Assembly (NCBI GenBank): GCA_900550065.1
Contig: URQR01000128.1
Coordinates: 1-6,053 of the forward strand
Direction of reading: 5' to 3'
DNA length: 6,053 bases
Source of the DNA: an uncultured Eubacteriales bacterium
GTDB taxonomy: Bacteria; Bacillota; Clostridia; UBA1381; UMGS1253
A model generated the notes under the pieces. That model saw only the letters and a program-made list of their open reading frames with translations, made no database searches and was not told the origin of the DNA. Position numbers and translations under genes: made by a program. Below, piece by piece: positions 1-4,659 of the stretch. Position 1 is the first letter of the stretch; each line of letters starts with the position of its first letter.

Positions 1-199
1 TGTAGACGCCCTTACCCGCCCGGCCGATCTTACTGTTTAATATAATTGCAATATTAATTACGTTAATTGCTAAAAGAAAGTAAAGGTTCTGGCACACGAA
101 GCACAAAACGCCCGCCAGCAGCGCCCAAATTAGCTTTGTAAGCGGATTGAGCTGATGGAAAAAGGATGTGCCCTGTACGTACTGAAGTGTCGCTTTCAT
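1..199 (-). CDS. ecfT: EcfT, transmembrane scaffold of an ECF transporter (5' part only; gene runs off the window)
   Basis: EcfT is the integral membrane subunit that couples the two cytoplasmic ATPases to the substrate-binding S component. Only the first 66 codons are present. The visible protein starts MKATLQYVQGTSFFHQLNPL, and the 'HxLxPxTKL' stretch followed by a hydrophobic helix (about residues 23-52) is the usual EcfT N-terminus. The start is ATG at 199-197, with an AGGAGG ribosome binding site at 208-213 and an 8-nt spacer. The ATG overlaps the TGA of the upstream ATPase gene by 4 nt (ATGA), so translation is probably coupled. The characteristic cytoplasmic coupling helices of EcfT lie outside the window, so the assignment rests on the N-terminus plus the position after two EcfA genes. 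Confidence 0.85.
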   Translation of the reverse strand, partial: MKATLQYVQGTSFFHQLNPLTKLIWALLAGVLCFVCQNLYFLLAINVINIAIILNSKIGRAGKGVY

Positions 200-1020
200 A
201 GGCCCGCCCTCCTTTTCACCGCATCGAGCATAGTAGATACGTCATAAACGCCGCCAAAGCCATTCTCGCCGCTTTCCTCCAAAAGCTGCGCCAGCGCGAC
301 AATCTGCGTCGGCATCAGCCCCGCTTTTTGCAGAGCGTCCGCCTTTGCCATAACCTCCCGCACAGCGCCGTCCTCCAGCACGCTGCCTTCGCAAAGCAGG
401 ATTACGCGCTTTGCGTAATCGGATACAAGCTCCATATCATGCGACACCATAATTACCGTTGTACCGGACTCATTTTGCTGCCGTACGATTTCCATAATTT
501 CGATACATTCGCGGTAGTCCTGCCCCGTCGTCGGCTCATCGAGCACCAGTACAGGCGTTTGCAGCGCCAGCACACTCGCCAGCGCGACCCGCTGCCGCTC
601 GCCGCGGCTTAAATGAAACGGATTTTTGTCGAGCTTCGCCGTCAAATTCAGCCGCGCTGCAGTTTCCTCTACGCGGCGCTCGGCCTCCGCTTTTTCCACA
701 CCGATATTGTTCAGCCCAAAGGCAAGCTCCTCGCGCACCGTCTGGGAAAAAATCTGATGGTCGGCGTTCTGGAACAAAAAGCCCACCGAAGCGGCCATCC
801 TGCTTACAGGGACGTCCTTTGTGCTGACGCCGTTTACCGTTACTGTACCGCACGTCGGCTTACTGATGCCGTTGAGCAGCTTTAATAGCGTTGTTTTCCC
901 CGCGCCGTTTTGTCCTGCAAGGGCGACAAACTCGTCCCGGCCGATTCGGATATTAATATCCTTCAGCGTATCCGGCGTGCCTTTTTGATATGTATAACAA
1001 ACATGCTTTAGCTCTACCAT
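196..1020 (-). CDS. ecfA2: ECF transporter ATPase, second copy (EcfA2-like), with degenerate ABC signature
   Basis: A 274-aa ABC ATPase of the CbiO/EcfA family that should pair with the product of the gene just upstream and power the ECF transporter. Visible motifs: Walker A GQNGAGKTT (36-44), Q-loop FLFQNADHQIF with Q84, ABC signature LSRGERQR (137-144), Walker B VLVLDEP (157-163) with catalytic E162, D-loop region GQD (166-168), and switch histidine H194 in VSHD. The signature is LSRGE instead of LSGGQ. An EcfA-type C-terminal extension follows residue 220. The start ATG (1020-1018) overlaps the previous TGA by one base (TGATG). The run AAAGGCGGTGA just upstream, inside the previous gene, is an imperfect ribosome binding site, so coupling to the first ATPase is likely. 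The A2 label follows gene order only. Confidence 0.93.
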   Translation of the reverse strand: MVELKHVCYTYQKGTPDTLKDINIRIGRDEFVALAGQNGAGKTTLLKLLNGISKPTCGTVTVNGVSTKDVPVSRMAASVGFLFQNADHQIFSQTVREELAFGLNNIGVEKAEAERRVEETAARLNLTAKLDKNPFHLSRGERQRVALASVLALQTPVLVLDEPTTGQDYRECIEIMEIVRQQNESGTTVIMVSHDMELVSDYAKRVILLCEGSVLEDGAVREVMAKADALQKAGLMPTQIVALAQLLEESGENGFGGVYDVSTMLDAVKRRAGL

Positions 1021-1859
1021 CAGCGCGTCACCGCCTTTACCATTGCGGCGGCCTCGCGCACGCTCGCCGGATATGCGCCGACATACAGCCCCGCCTCCTC
1101 CAAAAGGGCGGCAAGCTCCACCACGCGCGGACAGTTGATTCCTAATTCCTTTAGCTTTTTATAGTGGCGCAGCACCATGTGCGTATCGCCGTCGAGAACA
1201 ATCCTTCCCGCCTCCATCACAGCAATGCGCGAGCAGTACTCCGCCAAGAGCATGACCTTCTGCTCCACAATGATAACCGTGATACCAAGCTGGCGGTTGA
1301 GCCGCCGCAGCGTTTCAAACACCTGCCGGCTCCCGAGCGGGTCAAGCTCACTCGTCGGCTCGTCGAGCACCAAGATTTCGGGCCGCAGGGCAACCGCCGC
1401 AGCGATACATACCCGCTGCTTCTGCCCGCCCGACAGCGCCGCCGTCCCGCGTGCGCGCAGGCCGCTGATTCCTGTAATCGCAAGCGCGTCCGTAATCCGC
1501 TCCTCGATTTCCTGCTGTGGTATACCGTAATTTTCCAGTCCAAAGGCAAGCTCTTCTTCGACTGTTTCCGAAACAATCTGCGCCTCCGGGTCTTGCAGCA
1601 CGCTTCCAACATGCAGGCTCAGGCGCTTCGGCTCACTTTCCACCGTATCGAGCCCGCACACGCAAACGCTGCCGTAATAGTCGCCGCGAAAGTAGTGCGG
1701 CACAATCCCATTCATACTCATCAGCAGCGTGCTTTTGCCCGCGCCCGACGGTCCGATGATACCCACAAAGTCGCCCTTTTTCACTGTAAAGTCAATATTC
1801 TCAAGCGCAAACGTATTCGCACCCTTATACTGAAAGCTCAGTTCCTTTATCTCAACCAT
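1020..1859 (-). CDS. ecfA1: ECF transporter ATPase, first copy (EcfA1-like), lacking the switch histidine
   Basis: A 279-aa EcfA/CbiO ATPase. Visible motifs: Walker A GPSGAGKST (36-44), Q-loop VLQDPEAQ with Q89, canonical signature LSGGQKQR (142-149), Walker B ILVLDEP (162-168) with E167, and an EcfA-type C-terminal tail (about 230-279). The position normally held by the H-loop histidine is a glutamine: VEQK, Q200, codon CAG at 1262-1260. The ATP site built on this subunit's Walker motifs is therefore probably slow or structural. The start ATG at 1859-1857 has a strong GGGGAGGAG site at 1866-1874. A gap of only 25 nt separates it from the trpP-like gene. It probably forms a heterodimer with the next ATPase, whose defects are complementary. 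The A1 label is by gene order. Confidence 0.93.
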   Translation of the reverse strand: MVEIKELSFQYKGANTFALENIDFTVKKGDFVGIIGPSGAGKSTLLMSMNGIVPHYFRGDYYGSVCVCGLDTVESEPKRLSLHVGSVLQDPEAQIVSETVEEELAFGLENYGIPQQEIEERITDALAITGISGLRARGTAALSGGQKQRVCIAAAVALRPEILVLDEPTSELDPLGSRQVFETLRRLNRQLGITVIIVEQKVMLLAEYCSRIAVMEAGRIVLDGDTHMVLRHYKKLKELGINCPRVVELAALLEEAGLYVGAYPASVREAAAMVKAVTR

Positions 1860-1884
1860 GCCATTCTCCTCCCCGCTGTCCTTC

Positions 1885-2457
1885 CTACTCTCTGACCAAA
1901 ACCTTTTTCAGGACCGGATAGAGGAGAAACGCTATTACGCTGTTAATTGCCGCCGTACCGAAAATTACCGCCGTAAACACGTCAATCGCCATGCCGCTGA
2001 GCTCCATGCCCGTTAAAATCAGCACCTTGAGCATCAAAAAGAACGTATAGCCGCTGCACAGCGTCGCAAGAAAGGTGTCAATCACTACTTTAAAGGATAG
2101 CCCTTTTACCTCGAGCCGGTAGGGCAGCTTTGCCAAAAGGCAGATTACAACCGCGCCGACAAGCTCGCTGACAATGTTCGCGTACGGCGTCGCGCCCGGC
2201 AAAAACATGCAGATGATGCCCGAAATCAGGCCGATGACTGCCGCTTCGACTACCTTTGGCCGCAGGAGCATAATTGCCAGACAGTACATCGCGATAACCA
2301 TGTTCGGCTTAAGCGGCGTGAACGAAAAAATCGTGTTGGAAAAAATCTTAAGCACCGCGCCCGCCGCAATTAGTACCGCGACGATTAAGATACTTTTGAC
2401 CGACAGGCCCTTTTCCTGTTTTTCTGCTAATTCCCGTTTCTGTGCTGTTGTTTGCAT
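1885..2457 (-). CDS. trpP: ECF S component, TrpP-family (probable tryptophan uptake)
   Basis: A 190-aa hydrophobic protein with about six membrane segments (about 21-40, 52-66, 72-88, 94-110, 121-147, 155-185) and a short charged N-terminal tail. The stretch GAVLKIF...LKPNMVIAMYCLAIMLLRP (33-67), the FLPG turn (85-88) and the late NSVIAFLLYP (172-181) resemble what I remember of the TrpP/YhaG tryptophan transporter family, whose members have related 'MKPDM' and 'FPG' segments. It heads an operon with its own two EcfA ATPases and EcfT, so it probably captures the substrate for this dedicated ECF module. Tryptophan is inferred from family resemblance and from the TRAP-like leader; another small aromatic substrate is possible. 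An ATG at 2475 gives a longer frame, but the GGAGG ribosome site (2467-2471) lies inside that extension, 9 nt before ATG 2457, so 2457 is the start. Confidence 0.75.
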   Translation of the reverse strand: MQTTAQKRELAEKQEKGLSVKSILIVAVLIAAGAVLKIFSNTIFSFTPLKPNMVIAMYCLAIMLLRPKVVEAAVIGLISGIICMFLPGATPYANIVSELVGAVVICLLAKLPYRLEVKGLSFKVVIDTFLATLCSGYTFFLMLKVLILTGMELSGMAIDVFTAVIFGTAAINSVIAFLLYPVLKKVLVRE

Positions 2458-2519
2458 AAAAAAATACCTCCACATAAATTAAAATTTAGCAGAGGTAGCT
2501 TGATTTCTATTTCTTTTCC

Positions 2520-2536
2520 GGCGCGCTCTCCGCGCC
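2520..2536 (-). promoter_or_regulatory. GC-rich hairpin just after the triplet array
   Basis: A perfect 6-bp stem, GGCGCG / CGCGCC, with a 5-nt GAGAG loop, 2 nt after the last UAG of the array. Two U-G wobbles at its base (2537-2538 with 2519-2518) can extend it. No U-run follows, so it is not an intrinsic terminator. The loop contains two overlapping GAG triplets and could present an extra contact, or the stem may act as a spacer that separates the array from the downstream switch. Its role is inferred. Confidence 0.7.
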
Positions 2537-2538
2537 AA

Positions 2539-2582
2539 CTATGCTCTCACTATGCTATACTCATCTCAGCTAAACTCTACTA
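2539..2582 (-). promoter_or_regulatory. (G/U)AG triplet array, probable TRAP binding site
   Basis: Nine triplets run 5' to 3' on the transcript, with first bases at 2582, 2577, 2572, 2567, 2562, 2557, 2552, 2546 and 2541: five UAG and four GAG. Seven spacers are exactly 2 nt and one is 3 nt. Known TRAP (MtrB) targets have roughly nine to eleven GAG or UAG triplets separated by 2-3 nt, which wrap around the outside of the undecamer ring when tryptophan is bound. Bacillus trpP is a known TRAP target. The array starts within about one base of the predicted transcription start. A TRAP gene is not visible in this window, so the binding protein is inferred. Confidence 0.8.
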
Positions 2583-2589
2583 TATTATA

Positions 2590-2618
2590 ATTATACGCGC
2601 CGCACCGGCATTTGTCAA
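2590..2618 (-). promoter_or_regulatory. Perfect sigma-70/sigma-A promoter of the trpP-ecf operon
   Basis: TTGACA (2618-2613), a 17-nt spacer and TATAAT (2595-2590) on the minus strand match the consensus at all twelve bases. A-tracts at 2621-2645 (minus strand) resemble an UP element. The predicted start is about 2583, seven bases beyond the -10 box. Such a strong promoter without an overlapping operator fits control after initiation, through the leader. Confidence 0.9.
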
Positions 2619-2641
2619 CAGTTTTTTACTCATTTTTATTT

Positions 2642-2659
2642 TTACTATTCATATAGTAA
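2642..2659. repeat. Inverted repeat TTACTAT-N4-ATAGTAA, possible operator
   Basis: Perfect 7-bp arms (2642-2648 and 2653-2659) around TCAT, in the divergent intergenic region between the trpP promoter and the ribbon-helix-helix gene. It lies 24 bp upstream of the trpP -35 box and about 60 bp upstream of the RHH start. It could be an operator; the AT-rich setting makes chance a real alternative. Confidence 0.4.
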
Positions 2660-2672
2660 CGGTAAACAAGGG

Positions 2673-2690
2673 AATTGAAATTTTTCAATT
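2673..2690. repeat. Inverted repeat AATTGAAA-TT-TTTCAATT, possible autoregulatory operator
   Basis: Perfect 8-bp arms separated by two bases. The left arm covers the candidate -35 box (2675-2680) of the RHH gene, the classic place for an autorepressor to block RNA polymerase. The encoded protein resembles a DNA-binding RHH regulator, so self-repression is a reasonable inference. Not demonstrated by sequence alone. Confidence 0.45.
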
Positions 2691-2703
2691 GTTGATTTAA
2701 GAT
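2675..2703 (+). promoter_or_regulatory. Candidate promoter of the RHH gene
   Basis: TTGAAA (2675-2680), a 17-nt spacer and TAAGAT (2698-2703). The predicted start near 2710 falls on the ribosome binding site GGGGTGA (2709-2715), leaving almost no 5' leader. That is unusual, and a start further upstream is possible. Confidence 0.35.
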
Positions 2704-2720
2704 AATACGGGGTGAATATT

Positions 2721-2897
2721 ATGGCAACGAATACGCCGTTAAAAATCAGTGTCTGTATTACATTAGACCAACCGATCGCGGACGAAATCCGAAAATTAAG
2801 TGAAAATTTCTCTCGTTTATTTTCTCAGTATATCAACATAGTCTTAAAAAAGTATATAGAAAGAATCCATCGAGCGAACCAATCCTGCAACAAATGA
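2721..2897 (+). CDS. Small ribbon-helix-helix-like (CopG/Arc type) DNA-binding protein
   Basis: A 58-aa protein. Residues 7-13 (LKISVCI) fit the short beta-strand of the RHH fold. Two helices follow, about residues 17-29 (DQPIADEIRKLSEN region) and 31-50 (SRLFSQYINIVLKKYIERI), the usual strand-helix-helix order of MetJ/Arc repressors. The length is typical for a stand-alone RHH protein. RHH dimers usually bind inverted or direct repeats and often repress their own promoter; an inverted repeat covers the candidate -35 box. ATG 2721 is preferred over the in-frame GTG at 2712 because GGGGTGA (2709-2715) is the ribosome site, 5 nt before the ATG. The gene is visibly more AT-rich than the acyltransferase that follows in the same direction. 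No toxin gene is adjacent, so an antitoxin role is unsupported. The family call is from pattern only. Confidence 0.6.
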   Translation: MATNTPLKISVCITLDQPIADEIRKLSENFSRLFSQYINIVLKKYIERIHRANQSCNK

Positions 2898-2920
2898 AGA
2901 TTTTATATTCCTCTTTTCCC

Positions 2921-2949
2921 TTGCAAAACACACCAAACCGATATATAAT
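2921..2949 (+). promoter_or_regulatory. Promoter of the acyltransferase gene
   Basis: TTGCAA (2921-2926), a 17-nt spacer and a perfect TATAAT (2944-2949). The predicted start is near 2956, giving a leader of about 45 nt. The gene therefore seems to have its own promoter rather than depending on the RHH gene 103 bp upstream. No terminator was seen between the two, so read-through is possible. Confidence 0.7.
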
Positions 2950-2955
2950 AATTTA

Positions 2956-2970
2956 CAATTATAATAATTG
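2956..2970. repeat. Inverted repeat CAATTAT-A-ATAATTG at the predicted transcription start
   Basis: Perfect 7-bp arms around one base, beginning at the predicted start site of the acyltransferase transcript. A repressor bound here would block initiation. It shares the AATTG element with the 2673-2690 repeat, but the arms are arranged in the opposite sense. Chance in AT-rich DNA cannot be excluded. Confidence 0.4.
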
Positions 2971-3000
2971 ACAATGAACCAAAAAAAGGAGCGGGGAAAA

Positions 3001-4590
3001 ATGGACTTTCAAGCATATTTCGACGAAGAGGCCGAATATCTGCCGTGGTGCGGATTAGACGAGCAGAAGGCGGCACAGCAGGCACAGTGGCAGGCGGCAC
3101 TGAAGGAAAAGTACGGCGCGGTGTTCGGGCCGGAGTCGTTCGTTTCGTACAAGGCGCGCCTCTACGACGTCAAGCAGGTTATTTTCGGCGCGCATACACA
3201 GATTTGCGCGGACACGCTGCTGCGGACTCTGACGCTGAAAGCGGGGGATTATTGCTCGGTAAATTCGTTCAGCGTCTTGCAGGGCAAGGTCACGCTGGGC
3301 GATTATGTCCGGATTGCGCCGGGCGTAAAAATCATCGGTACGAACCACGGGCACGCCGACCCGGATACGCCGATTTATAAACAGCCGCACACCTCGAAAG
3401 GTATTGTGATTGAGGACGATGTATGGATTGGCGCAAACGCGGTCATTGTGGACGGGGTGACGGTTGGGTCGCACAGTATTGTCGCAGGGGGCGCCGTCGT
3501 CACAAAGGACGTTGCGCCGTACAGCATTGTCGGCGGTTCTCCGGCAAAGCTGATTAAAGACCGGCGTGGCGGACAAAACAAACCTACGCCGCGTGCAGAG
3601 CTGCGCGAAAAGCTGGCGGCGTTCGGCGAAAAGGTGCAGCGCCAGCACGAGGCGATTCTTGCGTCGAAGGAGTATGAGACAGCGGACGGCACGATTTATA
3701 AAAATTTGTCCACACAAGCGCCGACCGTGCGGGCGTGGTGCGATGCAACGGAGATTGCGGTGATGTTCGGCGCGCTGCCGCGGCTTGTGCCGGATAAGGA
3801 AACGCTCATACAAAAATTACAGGGGATGCAGAAGGACGAAATTGACTACGACGTACTGACGGTGGGGTATTCGCTCGAAATCCTCGGCGCGCATGTCGCA
3901 CAGCCGTACAGCGACGTCGAGCGGCTCGACGGGCGTGCGCTTACGGACTGGCTTGGCGCGCTCGACTGGGACACAAAAGCGTGGCAGTCGGGCTCGGCGG
4001 TGGACCACTTCGGCACAGCGCTGTACCAAAACCTAAAATACTTTGGCTCAAGTAACACGGGCGACACGCTGTTCGGGTGGCTAAACAACCACGCCGATCC
4101 CGTGACCGGGATGTGGGGCCGTCCGGATGGAGCAGACTTTTTGCTGCCTGTCAACGGCTTCTACCGCCTTACACGCGGGACGTATGCGCAGTTTGGAATC
4201 GGCCTGCCGTATCCGGAGCGCGCGATTGATACTATTTTGGCGCACTCGAAGAACACGAAATACTTCCGTGACAACTGCGGCAACGCGTGCCACACTTTAG
4301 ATGTAATTCATCCGCTTTGGCTGTGCGCAAAGCAGACGGACTACCGCCGCGCCGAGGGCGAGGCGTGGGCGGAAAAGCAAATTCGCCGCGTACTGCAAAG
4401 GTATCAGGAAAATAAGGGCTTTAGCTTTGAGCTTGAGCCGGAATTCGAGGCCGGGCTGCAAGGGACGGAGATGTGGCTGTCGATTCTGTACCTGCTCGCG
4501 GACTATATCGGCGTTGCGGACGCGCTGGGCTACTATCCGCACGGTGTACACCGGACGAATGTGGCGTTTCCGCTGATAAAGCCGGTGTAA
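3001..4590 (+). CDS. Two-domain protein: hexapeptide (left-handed beta-helix) acyltransferase fused to a toroid-like C-terminal domain
   Basis: A 529-aa protein. Residues about 60-187 form a left-handed beta-helix of the Maa/NodL/CysE O-acetyltransferase type: repeated hexapeptide turns, N115-H116-G-H118 at the usual catalytic His position, VWIGANAVIVDGVTVG (141-156), GAVVTKDV (164-171) and the closing GGSPAKLI (178-185). Such enzymes usually move an acetyl group from acetyl-CoA to a hydroxyl of a sugar or amino acid. Residues about 245-510 are mostly helical, with four similar blocks that each end in a hydrophobic helix (near 331-348, 376-397, 426-444, 484-503) and carry DPVTGMWG (366-373) and GFSF (473-476), as in alpha/alpha toroids. 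Polar residues D335, H336, D376, R389, H431, D434, H437 and E490 could line a cavity. I do not recognise a named family for the C-terminal part. ATG 3001 is preferred over TTG 2968 because AAAGGAG (2985-2991) precedes it by 9 nt. No glycan cluster is visible, so the substrate is unknown. Confidence 0.8.
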   Translation: MDFQAYFDEEAEYLPWCGLDEQKAAQQAQWQAALKEKYGAVFGPESFVSYKARLYDVKQVIFGAHTQICADTLLRTLTLKAGDYCSVNSFSVLQGKVTLGDYVRIAPGVKIIGTNHGHADPDTPIYKQPHTSKGIVIEDDVWIGANAVIVDGVTVGSHSIVAGGAVVTKDVAPYSIVGGSPAKLIKDRRGGQNKPTPRAELREKLAAFGEKVQRQHEAILASKEYETADGTIYKNLSTQAPTVRAWCDATEIAVMFGALPRLVPDKETLIQKLQGMQKDEIDYDVLTVGYSLEILGAHVAQPYSDVERLDGRALTDWLGALDWDTKAWQSGSAVDHFGTALYQNLKYFGSSNTGDTLFGWLNNHADPVTGMWGRPDGADFLLPVNGFYRLTRGTYAQFGIGLPYPERAIDTILAHSKNTKYFRDNCGNACHTLDVIHPLWLCAKQTDYRRAEGEAWAEKQIRRVLQRYQENKGFSFELEPEFEAGLQGTEMWLSILYLLADYIGVADALGYYPHGVHRTNVAFPLIKPV

Positions 4591-4606
4591 GACTAATTTA
4601 CAAAAT

Positions 4607-4637
4607 AAAAAAACCGCCTAACAAGGCGGTTTTTTTT
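4607..4637. terminator. Bidirectional intrinsic terminator between convergent genes
   Basis: The stem CCGCCT (4614-4619) / AGGCGG (4624-4629) with an AACA loop is flanked by seven A (4607-4613) and eight T (4630-4637). It can end the acyltransferase transcript on the plus strand and ftsZ (stop at 4660) on the minus strand. The A/T flanks can extend the stem. Confidence 0.95.
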
Positions 4638-4659
4638 ATTAGCGGTTTGCATAACCACA

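Larger units (their letters stand above)
2458..2583 (-). promoter_or_regulatory. Regulatory mRNA leader of the trpP-ecf operon with two mutually exclusive folds
   Basis: The predicted transcript starts near 2583 and has about 125 nt before the trpP ATG. Fold 1 sequesters the ribosome site: RNA UACCUC (2497-2492) pairs perfectly with GAGGUA (2470-2465), which contains most of the GGAGG, and a small AU stem lies between them (2488-2484 with 2479-2475). Fold 2 is incompatible with it. RNA AGCUACCUCUGCUA (2500-2487) pairs with UAGUAGAGUUUAGCU (2582-2568) through 5 bp, a UU/C internal loop, and 8 bp including one G-U. Fold 2 frees the ribosome site but uses the first three triplets of the (G/U)AG array. 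A protein bound to the array would therefore favour Fold 1 and shut translation. The pairings are read directly; the switch is inferred. Confidence 0.75.

Noticed and set aside
1164..1895. Long open frame of 243 aa on the plus strand opposite the first ATPase gene
   Set aside because: It is a shadow of the GC-rich ATPase gene, without recognisable domain content or ribosome site; the ATPase has all ABC motifs on the other strand.
2458..2475. ATG 2475 as the trpP start (six extra residues, MWRYFF)
   Set aside because: The GGAGG ribosome site lies within this extension and is correctly spaced for ATG 2457.
2520..2536. GC hairpin in the trpP leader as an intrinsic terminator
   Set aside because: Neither strand has a T-run after the stem, so attenuation by this hairpin alone is not supported.
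2550..2564. Mini-ORF ATG AGT ATA GCA TAG as a leader peptide
   Set aside because: It has no ribosome binding site and no Trp codon, and it is fully explained by the (G/U)AG triplet array.
2458..2583. T-box riboswitch in front of the tryptophan-type transporter gene
   Set aside because: The leader is too short, with no T-box sequence, no specifier loop and no terminator/antiterminator pair with a U-run.
2721..2897. RHH-like gene as an antitoxin of a toxin-antitoxin pair
   Set aside because: No toxin-like gene is adjacent: downstream is a 529-aa acyltransferase with its own promoter, and upstream is the divergent transporter operon.
2968..3000. TTG 2968 as the acyltransferase start
   Set aside because: AAAGGAG at 2985-2991 lies downstream of it and is well spaced for ATG 3001; the TTG itself is within the inverted repeat near the transcription start.
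3055..3813. 252-aa open frame on the minus strand opposite the acyltransferase
   Set aside because: Arg/His-rich shadow translation with no domain pattern, inside a clear acyltransferase gene.
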